Assembly (NCBI RefSeq): GCF_047228935.1 | Contig: NZ_JBFEGG010000005.1 | Location: forward strand, 1-64,000 | Source of the DNA: Ornithinibacillus sp047228935 | GTDB lineage: Bacteria > Bacillota > Bacilli > Bacillales > Amphibacillaceae | Reading direction: 5' to 3' | DNA length: 64,000 bases | Part shown: positions 8,587 to 17,179 of the stretch, piece by piece | Layout of the letters: every line of letters begins with the position of its first letter | How positions within the stretch are numbered: the first letter of the stretch is position 1 | Translations under genes and position numbers: made by a program | Notes under the pieces: model-generated | Seen by the model: only the letters and a program-made list of their open reading frames with translations | The model's database searches: none | Told to the model about the DNA's origin: nothing

Positions 8587-9471
8587 GTGATTGTAGAGGT
8601 AAATAATTTAAAGAAACGGTATAAAAAACAAATGGTGCTAAAAGGAATCGACATTCAAGTGGAGGAACCACAGATTATCGCATTGGTTGGTCCGAATGGT
8701 TCTGGGAAAACTACTTTACTCAATTGTATGACAAATCTCCTTTCTTTTCAGGAAGGAGAAGTTAAGCTATTAGGGAAAAAACAAACAGATGCTTCGATAT
8801 TTCGTGATGTATCCTATTTACAGGATAACCGTATCCTTTATGGAAATCTAACTGGGTATGATCATTTGAAATTTATTTGTAGTGTGCAAAAAATAGATAT
8901 TTCTAAGATTAAAGAGGTTGCAGAACGGGTTGGGATGGAAAAATATTTGAAAAAGCGTGTTCGTAATTATTCTCTTGGAATGAAACAGCATTTGTTACTG
9001 GCTATGGTAATTATTAATGAGCCAAAGCTTTTACTAATGGATGAACCACTAAATGGACTGGACCCAACAAGTGCGATTAATATGCGTAAGATTTTACTAG
9101 AATTATATGAGGAAGGAACTACCATTATCGTATCCTCACATAATTTAGATGAGATTGATCGATTAACGAATACAATTTATTTCATGAAGGACGGTGCTCT
9201 ATTAAAAGAATCACTTCAAGATATTTCATCAAAAAAATACCTTATTACAGTGAATGACATAGAAAAGGCTAAAAGGGTATTACACGAAAAAGTAATTCCT
9301 TTTACCGTAACGGATCAATATCAATTAGGATTTGAAGAAACAGATGTGGATCTGCAAAGTTTCATTAATAGTTTAAATGACAATGCTATTACGATTAAAG
9401 ATATTGAAGTGCAAAAAGTAGGCGCTGAAAAGCGTTATCGTGAATTGTTTGAAGAGGAGCTTTCCTCATGA
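8587..9471 (+). CDS. ABC transporter ATP-binding protein (cassette 1)
   Basis: A 294-residue ATPase with Walker A GPNGSGKTT, Q-loop LQDN, signature YSLGMKQHLLLA, Walker B KLLLMDEPLNGLDP and the H-loop SSHN. The C-terminal 80 residues after the nucleotide-binding domain are an extra regulatory-type extension, shared with the cassette 2 copy. GTG start preceded by AGGGGAGTGG. Its stop overlaps the next permease's ATG by four bases. Presence of one ATPase and two different permeases suggests an ATPase homodimer powering a permease heterodimer; this is inference. Confidence 0.9.
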   Translation: MIVEVNNLKKRYKKQMVLKGIDIQVEEPQIIALVGPNGSGKTTLLNCMTNLLSFQEGEVKLLGKKQTDASIFRDVSYLQDNRILYGNLTGYDHLKFICSVQKIDISKIKEVAERVGMEKYLKKRVRNYSLGMKQHLLLAMVIINEPKLLLMDEPLNGLDPTSAINMRKILLELYEEGTTIIVSSHNLDEIDRLTNTIYFMKDGALLKESLQDISSKKYLITVNDIEKAKRVLHEKVIPFTVTDQYQLGFEETDVDLQSFINSLNDNAITIKDIEVQKVGAEKRYRELFEEELSS

Positions 9472-10586
9472 AACTGCTGTCATTTGAACTTAATAAGATT
9501 TTGTTTAGCAAAAAGTTCGTGTATATATTACTTGGAATAGTGATTGGTGTAGCTTTTTTAATGGCGCGAAATATTATTTTTGAATCGTATATAGAAAAGG
9601 ATGCTAGTGAACGGATCGACGAGCTATTAGAGATTAATTTTGCTAATGCAAAGATTCACCAAGCCATCCTTGATAATGACCCTGATAACGAAGAGGAAGC
9701 AGAACTCAGGCGTTTGAATAGTGCTATGGTAAACAATCTATATGAAACAAGGAATTTTCTAGCTCCAAATCAATTTCGGGAAAAACTAAGACTAGAGAAT
9801 GAGTATTATTCAATTGCAAAAGAGTATAAAGAAAAAGGTGGGGAGCACACGATAACCTTTCAGGAAATTTCCCATTCCTTAGCATTAAACGAAAAGCTGC
9901 TCGACTCTGATATTCCACCCGAACATGAAACGTATAGTAGAGCCTTTCCGAATTTTATTAAACAGGTAGTCGATTTGTTCGTTAATTTGGGAGTCATTAT
10001 TATTTTCTTATTATTAATCGGAGAAATTATGTCTTCGGAATTTGAGAATAGAACTATCAATTTATTGTTTACTCAACCATTGAAACGTACACAAATAATT
10101 ACAAGTAAATTCTTTAGTTCCATTATTCTTTATGTCATCACAACCTTATTTTTATTAGTAGTAACCGCCATAATTGGGTATGTTTTTGGATATCAAGGGA
10201 CATTTAACTATCCTATTTTAATGGAAGTCAATCAATCGATAGAATTTTTAACAGTAGCAGAGTATATACAGATAGCACTTACGGTAGTTTCTATAAGTGT
10301 AATCATGGTGGTTTCTCTTTGTTTATTGTATAGTTTGTTCTTCAAACATACATTAGCTACACTCTTTAGTATCTTGGTTACGTTATTGCTTGGTTATGGA
10401 TTAACTACATTCATCACATGGGGACCGTTCGCTTGGTTTAACCCATTCCAGTATTTACTTCCGGAAGAGATTATCCTGTTTCAAAATGGACGGGTCTGGT
10501 ATCAAGGAATACCAATTATGATTATCCTTACGCTTGTCTTTTATTTCGTTGCTAGGCAGATGGTGAAGAATAGTAAAGTAGAATAA
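9468..10586 (+). CDS. ABC-2 type permease (cassette 1, permease B)
   Basis: A 372-residue permease with TM1 at about 14-33, an outside acidic helical domain (about 38-160) and five further TM helices. The motif SEFENRTINLLFTQPLKRTQ is the cytoplasmic coupling region, mirroring permease A. The C-terminal WFNPFQYLLPEEIILFQNG block is almost unchanged in the cassette 2 copy. Translationally coupled to the ATPase through an ATGA overlap and followed immediately by a terminator, so it ends the operon. Confidence 0.87.
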   Translation: MKLLSFELNKILFSKKFVYILLGIVIGVAFLMARNIIFESYIEKDASERIDELLEINFANAKIHQAILDNDPDNEEEAELRRLNSAMVNNLYETRNFLAPNQFREKLRLENEYYSIAKEYKEKGGEHTITFQEISHSLALNEKLLDSDIPPEHETYSRAFPNFIKQVVDLFVNLGVIIIFLLLIGEIMSSEFENRTINLLFTQPLKRTQIITSKFFSSIILYVITTLFLLVVTAIIGYVFGYQGTFNYPILMEVNQSIEFLTVAEYIQIALTVVSISVIMVVSLCLLYSLFFKHTLATLFSILVTLLLGYGLTTFITWGPFAWFNPFQYLLPEEIILFQNGRVWYQGIPIMIILTLVFYFVARQMVKNSKVE

Positions 10587-10593
10587 ATACGAG

Positions 10594-10633
10594 AAGCAGT
10601 TCAGACTTCTTTTAGAGGAATGAACTGCTTTTG
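10594..10633 (+). terminator. intrinsic terminator of ABC cassette 1
   Basis: AAGCAGTTCA (10594-10603) pairs with TGAACTGCTT (10621-10630) before a T-run. The same stem sequence terminates cassette 2, another sign of duplication. Confidence 0.85.
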
Positions 10634-10644
10634 CCCTAATGCAA

Positions 10645-10672
10645 AAGAAAAAAGCCACTTACTTATAAGTGA
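10645..10672 (-). terminator. intrinsic terminator of the 10693 lipoprotein gene
   Basis: On the minus strand CACTTA-TAAG-TAAGTG forms a short stem-loop followed by GCTTTTTT. Confidence 0.65.
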
Positions 10673-10692
10673 CACAAATAATTTATTAATTC

Positions 10693-11253
10693 TTATTGAT
10701 GCACTGCAAGTGAAAATGCATAATGTGCTTCTCCCTTTAAGCTATCGGTCCATTTTAAAGTAACAGAGTAAAAATATCTTCCAGACTCAGTAGGGGCTAT
10801 TATTTGATTATTTTTAACCTCAATCATTTTTTCTTCGCCCATTCTAATTTGCTCAACTTCAATGGAATCAAAGCTAAATATTCGCCCGTCTGGAGATGAA
10901 TCATTGGATGTCCAGGAAAGCTTAAATGGTTCTCCTTGTTTTATGGAAAGAGCTTTAAATCCTTGCAGAACTTCATTTGGTGGATTTGGAGTAATGTTAC
11001 ATGGTTCTCCAGATTTTTCCCAACACCACTGGTCTACCTTTCCTGCAGCGTCGATCCTTCCGTCATAGACTAAATAAAGGTCTGGAGGGGTAATTACTTT
11101 AAAACTTGTAGCTTCTGTTTGTTCTGGTTGATCTGTGGGTGATTCATTTTCTGATATATCATTCTCCGATGCCTCATCCGATTCGCTAGAACATCCAATT
11201 AAAATAATTGACATCATAAGCAAAGCTGAGATTAACCATACTTTCTTATTCAT
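10693..11253 (-). CDS. secreted lipoprotein of unknown family (paralogue 2 of 3)
   Basis: A 186-residue lipoprotein with the signal NKKVWLISALLMMSIILIGC and lipobox LIGC. A Glu/Ser-rich linker (about 21-50) leads into the shared domain: DQWCWEKSGEPCN, PNPPNEVLQG, PDGRIF, QIRMGEE, IAPTESGRYFYS and LKW. It is transcribed against the two ABC operons, between them, and downstream of the third paralogue on the same strand. AGGGGAG precedes the ATG. No enzymatic motif is visible; a substrate-binding, sensor or immunity role beside the ABC cassettes is only inference. Confidence 0.8.
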   Translation of the reverse strand: MNKKVWLISALLMMSIILIGCSSESDEASENDISENESPTDQPEQTEATSFKVITPPDLYLVYDGRIDAAGKVDQWCWEKSGEPCNITPNPPNEVLQGFKALSIKQGEPFKLSWTSNDSSPDGRIFSFDSIEVEQIRMGEEKMIEVKNNQIIAPTESGRYFYSVTLKWTDSLKGEAHYAFSLAVHQ

Positions 11254-11334
11254 CGCTCTCCCCTTTCTATGGTCGTAAATCTATTATCTGTATAAATTTG
11301 ACACTTATTTTAATAAGTGACAAATACATCCTTC

Positions 11335-11934
11335 CTATTGTGAACGAACTGACACAGAAAAAGCATAATGAGCTGCTCCTTTTAAATCGTTATTCCATTT
11401 TACAGTTAGCGAGTAATAATATCTTCCAGGCTCAGTAGGTGCTGTAAATTGCCTATTTCTTACTTCTACCATTTCTTCTTCTCCTAGTCTAATCTGTTTA
11501 AGCTCCATATCATCCGGATTAAATAATCTACCGTCTGGGGTTGGACCCTCAAATGCCCAAGCAAGACTAACTATTTCTTCAGGTATTGTAGAAAGGGGAG
11601 GGACGCCTGACAGGATTTCGTTAGGTGGCTTTGGGGAAAGGTTACATGGATCTTCAGATTCTCCAAAACACCACACATCTACTATTCCTGCAGTACCTCT
11701 GTCGCTAGATTCACTAGATAAACTAAGGAGTAAAGGTACAAGTGGTCTATCAGATTCGTCTTGTGATGGTTCCTCAGAATCTGCGATTGATTCATTCTCG
11801 GAAATTTCGTTTTCGGATTCCGATTTTTCGTTTTTAGGTGCCTGACTTTCCGATGCCTCATTCTCTTCGTTCGAACAGCCAATTAAGATTAGTGACAATA
11901 ATAGTAAAGCTAAAATTAACGATACTTTCTTCAT
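11335..11934 (-). CDS. secreted lipoprotein of unknown family (paralogue 3 of 3)
   Basis: A 199-residue lipoprotein with the signal KKVSLILALLLLSLILIGC and lipobox LIGC, then an especially long acidic Ser/Glu/Asn linker (about 20-75) and the family domain with VWCFGESEDPCNLSPKPP, PDGRLF, QIRLGEE, TAPTEPGRYYYS and VKW. The tryptophan after the first Cys of the other copies is Phe here. AAGGAGGAG at good spacing fixes the start; a longer frame upstream has no ribosome site. It is divergent from ABC cassette 2 with about 155 bp between starts, so the two may share control. Confidence 0.8.
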   Translation of the reverse strand: MKKVSLILALLLLSLILIGCSNEENEASESQAPKNEKSESENEISENESIADSEEPSQDESDRPLVPLLLSLSSESSDRGTAGIVDVWCFGESEDPCNLSPKPPNEILSGVPPLSTIPEEIVSLAWAFEGPTPDGRLFNPDDMELKQIRLGEEEMVEVRNRQFTAPTEPGRYYYSLTVKWNNDLKGAAHYAFSVSVRSQ

Positions 11935-11997
11935 TGTTCTCCTCCTTTCATGGTTTTCAAAATTATTAAATTTATTATAGTATAATTTTAAATACAA

Positions 11998-12027
11998 TTC
12001 AAAATATTGTCTACAATATGTTATAAT
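11998..12027 (+). promoter_or_regulatory. candidate promoter with palindromic operator for ABC cassette 2
   Basis: A perfect palindrome ATATTGT-CT-ACAATAT (12004-12019) lies immediately upstream of a consensus -10 TATAAT (12022-12027), with a weak -35 TTCAAA 18 bp before the -10. A repressor bound at the palindrome would block polymerase. No regulator gene is present in either cassette. Confidence 0.45.
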
Positions 12028-12090
12028 ACCATTAAAATGGAAATTAAATTCATAAAAAGTACGGTAATTAAAATAGAGGAAGGTGGTATC

Positions 12091-13368
12091 GTGTTTCGCT
12101 TGATTCAATTTGAAATCATAAAAGTATTTAAATCAACATTTTTTCGCTTGTTAATGTTGGGCTTTTTATTATTGCTTGTTATGTATTACATCTATATTTA
12201 CATCAATACAACTCGTCTGGAGGATATTACACAATCGCTAGAGGCCACCATAAAGACGACCGAATCATATATCCAACAAATAGAAGATCAATTGGAAGAG
12301 TCTAACGACGAGTCAGAATCATCTGCTCTAAGAAGTGATTTGGAGTTTTGGCAAGAATGGCTGGAAAAGGACAAACACAAACTTGCTTTATATGAACAAG
12401 ATAACTGGAATGAGCTTATGCAGCTTGAAATTATTAGTGGAGAAGAACTAATTGGCAAACTAGAATATGGTAATCAAACTCACACTTATACATATCCTAC
12501 GCATTTTTCAGCGAACACATTTGTGGAGCGTAGTAAATGGATGCAGGAGAAAGAAGTAACACCAATACTTCCCCTTGATCTATATAGTTGGATGACCTAT
12601 TATGATCAGGGAATTTCTAGTGTGGAGGGGATGGAGCCTGAGGATGCGATAGAACTTCAGGAGGAGAGAAGTACGGAATATTCCTCTACCGGAGTCCATT
12701 TTATCTATCATTTTTTTAATTTATTATTTGGAATTGCAGGTGCTGTATTTTTCTTGTTTCTTTTTGGTGATGTAGTAACAAAAGAAGGGCTAGGTAGAAA
12801 TGGTCCGATTTATTTATTACGTACCCAACCAATCCATCGGGACAATATTCTAATCGGCAAATTTATAACGGTCATGCTTTTAACGGTACTTATTCTTTTC
12901 GGTTCTGTCGTGATTTCACTATTAATGGGATCAATATTTGATCGAATCGGTGACTGGGAGTACCCGGTACTAGTTTATGGGGAAGACCGTTCATTTACCT
13001 TAATAGGAATGGGGACGTATTTGATTAAAGCATCGGGGTTGTTTTTCATGCTTCTATTATTCTGCTATTCTATTTTATTCTTGTTCTCAGTCATTACGAG
13101 AAGGGTATTAATTGCTCTAGGATTAACGCTTGTCATCTTATATGTTGGGATTCGAATAGGGAGTGAAGTTGCAATATCTGGGATTGCGCAGTATATCCCT
13201 TTTCAATATTTTTCCGTTTCGAAAATACTCACGAATGAATTGGCTCTAAGTATAGAAAACTTTCAAATCTCATTTGCGAGCGGCATGGTTTCATTAGGGA
13301 TATCCAGTTTAATTCTTATCTTGGTGACCTATATTATTTCGGTCGTGCAAGCGAAATTTGGTAATTAG
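12091..13368 (+). CDS. ABC-2 type permease with extracytoplasmic coiled-coil insert (cassette 2, permease A)
   Basis: A 425-residue paralogue of the permease at 7291, with the same length once the GTG after AGGAAGGTGG is taken as start; the frame is open further upstream without a ribosome site. TM1 is at about 17-38, a coiled coil follows at about 45-110, then HTYTYPTHF and SKWMQ, and the C-terminal TM bundle. The coupling loop LFGDVVTKEGLGRNGPIYLL is nearly identical to cassette 1, while the outside domain has diverged more, which would fit different partners or ligands. Confidence 0.85.
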   Translation: MFRLIQFEIIKVFKSTFFRLLMLGFLLLLVMYYIYIYINTTRLEDITQSLEATIKTTESYIQQIEDQLEESNDESESSALRSDLEFWQEWLEKDKHKLALYEQDNWNELMQLEIISGEELIGKLEYGNQTHTYTYPTHFSANTFVERSKWMQEKEVTPILPLDLYSWMTYYDQGISSVEGMEPEDAIELQEERSTEYSSTGVHFIYHFFNLLFGIAGAVFFLFLFGDVVTKEGLGRNGPIYLLRTQPIHRDNILIGKFITVMLLTVLILFGSVVISLLMGSIFDRIGDWEYPVLVYGEDRSFTLIGMGTYLIKASGLFFMLLLFCYSILFLFSVITRRVLIALGLTLVILYVGIRIGSEVAISGIAQYIPFQYFSVSKILTNELALSIENFQISFASGMVSLGISSLILILVTYIISVVQAKFGN

Positions 13369-13389
13369 AGAAGTGAGGGGGAGTGTATC

Positions 13390-14274
13390 ATGATTGTAGA
13401 AGTAAATAATTTGAAAAAACGGTATAAGAAGCAATTGGTTCTAAAGGGAATTAATATTCAATTAGAGACACCTCAGATTATTGCCTTAGTAGGACCTAAT
13501 GGATCAGGGAAAACTACGTTACTAAACTGTATGACAAATCTACTTGCTTTTAATGAAGGAGAAGTAAAACTACTCGGTAAAAAACATACAGATGCTTCCT
13601 TGTTTCATGATGTTTCCTATTTGCAGGACAATCGTATTTTATATGGAAGTTTAACAGGTTATGACCATTTGAAATTTATTTGCAATGTTCAAAAACTACC
13701 AACCTCTAAAATAAGAGAAGTAGCAAAGCGGGTTGGGATGGAAAGCTATCTGAAAAAAAGGGTTCGCAATTATTCTCTTGGGATGAAGCAGCATCTGTTA
13801 TTAGCTATGGTAATTATTAATGAACCGAAACTATTATTATTGGACGAACCACTGAATGGTTTAGATCCAACAAGTGCCATTAATATGCGGAGAATTTTAC
13901 TTGAGCTATATAAGGAAGGAACAACGATTATCGTCTCTTCCCATAATTTAGATGAGATTGACCGGCTAACGAATACGATTTACTTTATGAAAGACGGAGC
14001 ATTACTGAAAGAATCGCTACAAGACTTTGCAACCAAAAAATATTTAATTACCGTTGATGATGTAGAAAAGGCGAAAACCATTTTGAATGAACAGAAGGTG
14101 CTATTTACAGTAAACGAGCAAAACCAACTAGAATTTGAAGAAAATGAAGTGGATATTCAGACATTTATCAATCAATTATATGAACATAATATTGCTATTC
14201 AAGATATTGAGAATCAGAAGGTTGGGGCAGAGAAGCGTTACCGAGAATTGTTTGAACAGGAGCTTTCTTTATGA
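13390..14274 (+). CDS. ABC transporter ATP-binding protein (cassette 2)
   Basis: A 294-residue ATPase strongly similar along its whole length to the one at 8587, with intact Walker A GPNGSGKTT, signature YSLGMKQHLLLA and Walker B KLLLLDEPLNGLDP. Differences concentrate in the C-terminal extension (about 215-290). ATG start. Its stop overlaps the next gene's ATG by four bases as in cassette 1. Because the ATPases are so alike, subunit exchange between the two transporters is conceivable, though not shown. Confidence 0.9.
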   Translation: MIVEVNNLKKRYKKQLVLKGINIQLETPQIIALVGPNGSGKTTLLNCMTNLLAFNEGEVKLLGKKHTDASLFHDVSYLQDNRILYGSLTGYDHLKFICNVQKLPTSKIREVAKRVGMESYLKKRVRNYSLGMKQHLLLAMVIINEPKLLLLDEPLNGLDPTSAINMRRILLELYKEGTTIIVSSHNLDEIDRLTNTIYFMKDGALLKESLQDFATKKYLITVDDVEKAKTILNEQKVLFTVNEQNQLEFEENEVDIQTFINQLYEHNIAIQDIENQKVGAEKRYRELFEQELSL

Positions 14275-15389
14275 GATTATTAGCTTTTGAGTTGAAAAAG
14301 ATAATCTTTAGTAAAAAGTTCTGGTATGTGATGGTTGGGCTAGTGTTAGTGATAGCGTTTCTCTTTTTTAAAAATATTTTGTTTGAATCGTATATTCAAA
14401 AAGAGGCACGTCAGAAAGTAGATGAGCTGTTAGAAATAAGTTATGGGAATTCAAGGGTACATAATGCCATATTGAAAGATGACCCTGAAAATGAGGAAGA
14501 ACAGGAACGTTTACTAATTAATAGTTCTATGGTAAATACGCTCTATGAGATGCGTTCCATGATTGAATCAGATGACTGGCAGTCTAAGCTAGCACTTGAA
14601 AATCAATATTTAAATAGGCTAATAGAATACAAAGAGGCAGAAGGAGAACATCCTCTCACTTTTAGAGAGATACATCATATGATCGCCTTAAATGAGAAGC
14701 TGATTGCTGAAAATATCCCGCCAGAACATGAAACATTCAGTATTGCCTTGCCGAATTTCATGAAACAATTGGTCGATTTGTATGTTAATCTAGGGGCAGT
14801 TCTTATAGTGGTGCTTTTGGTAGGTGACATTCTAGCTTCCGAATTCGAGAATCGGTCAGCTAATTTATTATTTACACAACCATTAAAACGAACGCATATT
14901 ATTACGAGTAAGTTTTTAAGTTCCGTCATTGTCTACTTGTTAACAACCTTTGTGATGTTTATAGCTGCCTATTTTATCGGATTGTTCTTTGGGGAAAAAG
15001 GTACATTTGAATACCCTTTAATTGCCGAAAAGAATGAGGTGGTTGGATTTATGACAATATCGGAATACATGACACTATCGCTTCTGGTTACTACGGTTAC
15101 AGTAGTTTTGATTATCTCGCTCTGTTTATTATTTAGCTTGTTATTTAAAAATATATTACCTACTTTGTTTGCTTTGTTGGTTATATTGGTCCTAGGTTAT
15201 TTCCTAACTGTGTTTGTTTCTTGGAATCCACTCGCATGGTTTAACCCATTCCAATATTTACTTCCGGAAGAGATAATCCTATTCCAAAACGGCAATGTCT
15301 GGTATCAAGGGATTCCGATTATAATCGTCCTAACGCTTGTCCTTTATTTAGTTGCTAGACAAATGGTGAAAACGAGTAAAGTGGAATAA
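14271..15389 (+). CDS. ABC-2 type permease (cassette 2, permease B)
   Basis: A 372-residue paralogue of the permease at 9468, identical in length. TM1 lies at about 14-33; an outside helical domain (about 38-160) precedes five TM helices. SEFENRSANLLFTQPLKRTH is the coupling region and WFNPFQYLLPEEIILFQNG the conserved C-terminal block. It is the final gene of the operon and is followed by a terminator with the same stem as cassette 1. Confidence 0.87.
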   Translation: MRLLAFELKKIIFSKKFWYVMVGLVLVIAFLFFKNILFESYIQKEARQKVDELLEISYGNSRVHNAILKDDPENEEEQERLLINSSMVNTLYEMRSMIESDDWQSKLALENQYLNRLIEYKEAEGEHPLTFREIHHMIALNEKLIAENIPPEHETFSIALPNFMKQLVDLYVNLGAVLIVVLLVGDILASEFENRSANLLFTQPLKRTHIITSKFLSSVIVYLLTTFVMFIAAYFIGLFFGEKGTFEYPLIAEKNEVVGFMTISEYMTLSLLVTTVTVVLIISLCLLFSLLFKNILPTLFALLVILVLGYFLTVFVSWNPLAWFNPFQYLLPEEIILFQNGNVWYQGIPIIIVLTLVLYLVARQMVKTSKVE

Positions 15390-15395
15390 CGATAT

Positions 15396-15437
15396 AAGCA
15401 GTTCACTCCTCGTCATTAAGGAATGAACTGCTTTTTG
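15396..15437 (+). terminator. intrinsic terminator of ABC cassette 2
   Basis: AAGCAGTTCA (15396-15405) pairs with TGAACTGCTT (15424-15433), followed by TTT. The stem equals that at 10594. Confidence 0.85.
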
Positions 15438-16382
15438 TTATAGCTTTACAAGCCCTAAATGTCCACCAAGGTATTTCGCTAGCTCAAGCATTCCGTACTT
15501 ACCAGCCTGGTTCTCCGCTTCCGAGTTATAGTTCGTATTTGTGTTCACATCATACGTATAGATTTCCCCGTTCTCACTTTTGATAAATTCTATTCCAGCA
15601 ACCTGGATTTTATTTTCCTTTAAGAAATGCTCGTATTTAGCGATAATTGGGTCATTAAAGTCCTCGATAATTTGAAACTTCGGCTTATTCTCAACTTCTT
15701 CCCCAACCGGACAGAATAAGTCTTCAATAGTACATGCATCCGCTGGGCACAGCTCAAATCCTTCAGACGTATCCACTCGAACGGCGTATACAAATTTTCC
15801 TCCAACAAATTCACAACGAGTGATAAATGGTTCAGGGGCTTGGATATACTCTTGCACTAATGTTATTCCATCAACAGGCTTTTCAAACGTTGGGCCATTT
15901 ACATAAGCTTCTAATGCTTCAATCGTATGGAAAAGTTGAACACCAAGACCCTTTCCTGCACGATTATGTTTCGTGATAAAGGGAGTCGTATTTAACTTTT
16001 TAGCTGCTTCTATGATCTGTTTCGTTCCAACAGCAGCTATTGTTTTAGGGGTTTGTATATTTGCGGCATTTAAGGCCATATATTGATTTACTTTGCTTAC
16101 TTCAAGCCTAAGTGCGCGGGTTCCATTCACCACGTTACGACCATGACGTTCTAACCAAGCAAGTACTGCTTCCGTCAGCTCTGGTGCATAACGGTGATCT
16201 CTCGTATGAGATGATGCGCTAATCCGGTTATAGAAGACACCATCTGGCGGGATTGAGCTTAAGTCAACCATACCTTGATCTAGAAACCATTCCTCAAAAG
16301 GTAAGTTTAGTTCATCTAATCGTTTGGTGAGATGGTCAGTCCACTCGCTATTTTCGTGAATGATATAAATTTTGTTGGACAT
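15438..16382 (-). CDS. RimK-like ATP-grasp ligase
   Basis: A 314-residue ATP-grasp protein resembling alpha-L-glutamate ligases of the RimK class. The pre-ATP-grasp N-terminus (1-95) contains FYNRISASS; the ATP-grasp core begins at about 100 with KVNQYMALN and includes FITKHNRAGKGLGVQLF (nucleotide loop) and VQEYI; the Mg2+-binding end is AGIEFIKSENGEIYTYDVNT followed by NYN. Such enzymes join an amino acid or amine to a carboxylate, often peptidic. The acceptor is unknown. Single gene, convergent with ABC cassette 2. Confidence 0.8.
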   Translation of the reverse strand: MSNKIYIIHENSEWTDHLTKRLDELNLPFEEWFLDQGMVDLSSIPPDGVFYNRISASSHTRDHRYAPELTEAVLAWLERHGRNVVNGTRALRLEVSKVNQYMALNAANIQTPKTIAAVGTKQIIEAAKKLNTTPFITKHNRAGKGLGVQLFHTIEALEAYVNGPTFEKPVDGITLVQEYIQAPEPFITRCEFVGGKFVYAVRVDTSEGFELCPADACTIEDLFCPVGEEVENKPKFQIIEDFNDPIIAKYEHFLKENKIQVAGIEFIKSENGEIYTYDVNTNTNYNSEAENQAGKYGMLELAKYLGGHLGLVKL

Positions 16383-16494
16383 ACTATACCCTCGCTTTCT
16401 CCTTTTGTTAATCTTATCCTACCAAATAACTCGGGATTAAGATATGTATATGCAAAGAATCAAAAAAACTCCCAGAAATGGAAGTTTTAATTTG

Positions 16495-16911
16495 TTATTT
16501 TACAATTAAGACTGGACTATTTGCTCGTTTCGCTACTTTATGACTAACACTACCTAACACCATTTCTTGGAAGGAATTTAACCCACGGCTTCCAATGACA
16601 ATCATGTCATAGTCATGTTTATTTGCATGATTAACGATAGTAGGGCCAGGATCTCCATTTAAGAAAACGACCTCAAAGTCTATACCAGATTTTTTCGCTT
16701 TTTGAATTATTAGAGCGAGTTTTTCTTTCCGTGCATCTTCCGTATCTTTCCCCCAGTTATTCAGTACCTCTTCTTTAGAGTGCTTCGGATCCACGACATA
16801 AATAATATCAACTTTTGACTCCTGGCTAAGACTTGCAAGTTCAAAGGCTTTTTCGCCTGCTCGTAATGAATGGTCTGAACCATCTGCCGCACAAAGGATT
16901 TTTTTAAACAT
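16495..16911 (-). CDS. universal stress protein, UspA family
   Basis: A 138-residue Rossmann-like UspA domain spanning the whole protein. The ATP-binding signature G-x2-G-x9-G-S is complete in GSRGLNSFQEMVLGSVS, so it probably binds ATP. The N-terminal strand ILCAADGSDHS is typical. It is divergent from the SulP transporter at 17180 across about 270 bp; UspA genes often accompany SulP transporters, which suggests a regulatory link through shared control or contact. Confidence 0.87.
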   Translation of the reverse strand: MFKKILCAADGSDHSLRAGEKAFELASLSQESKVDIIYVVDPKHSKEEVLNNWGKDTEDARKEKLALIIQKAKKSGIDFEVVFLNGDPGPTIVNHANKHDYDMIVIGSRGLNSFQEMVLGSVSHKVAKRANSPVLIVK

Positions 16912-17126
16912 AGGAACGCTCCTCTACCACTCTATTTAACTATTGAAATGCTGAATTTCCTAATATTTACATAGGCTATTAGAAATTATTTTCTATTATA
17001 GCATATCCCTATCTAATTCAAAGATATTTTGAGGAAAATGAAGATAAGGTAGCATGTTTCCGCTTTCTTGGCTATTTCACAAAACTGTCATATTTCGTTA
17101 TAATACCTCTTGTTTGTTACGGCCCC

Positions 17127-17149
17127 GGCTTTCGTGAGAGTCGAAAGTC
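17127..17149 (+). promoter_or_regulatory. stem-loop in the sulP leader
   Basis: GGCTTTCG (17127-17134) pairs with CGAAAGTC (17142-17149) around TGAGAGT, with one G-T pair, about 30 bases before the sulP start. There is no following T-run, so it is not a simple terminator; its role is unknown. Confidence 0.4.
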
Positions 17150-17179
17150 AATAAAATAATAAGGAAAAAGAGGTGTATC

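Noticed and set aside
12007..12090. N-terminal extension of cassette 2 permease A
   Set aside because: The GTG at 12091 has a strong ribosome site and gives exactly the same length as its paralogue.
11935..12108. N-terminal extension of the third lipoprotein
   Set aside because: The longer frame puts about 58 residues before a perfect lipoprotein signal and has no ribosome site; the internal ATG has AAGGAGGAG.
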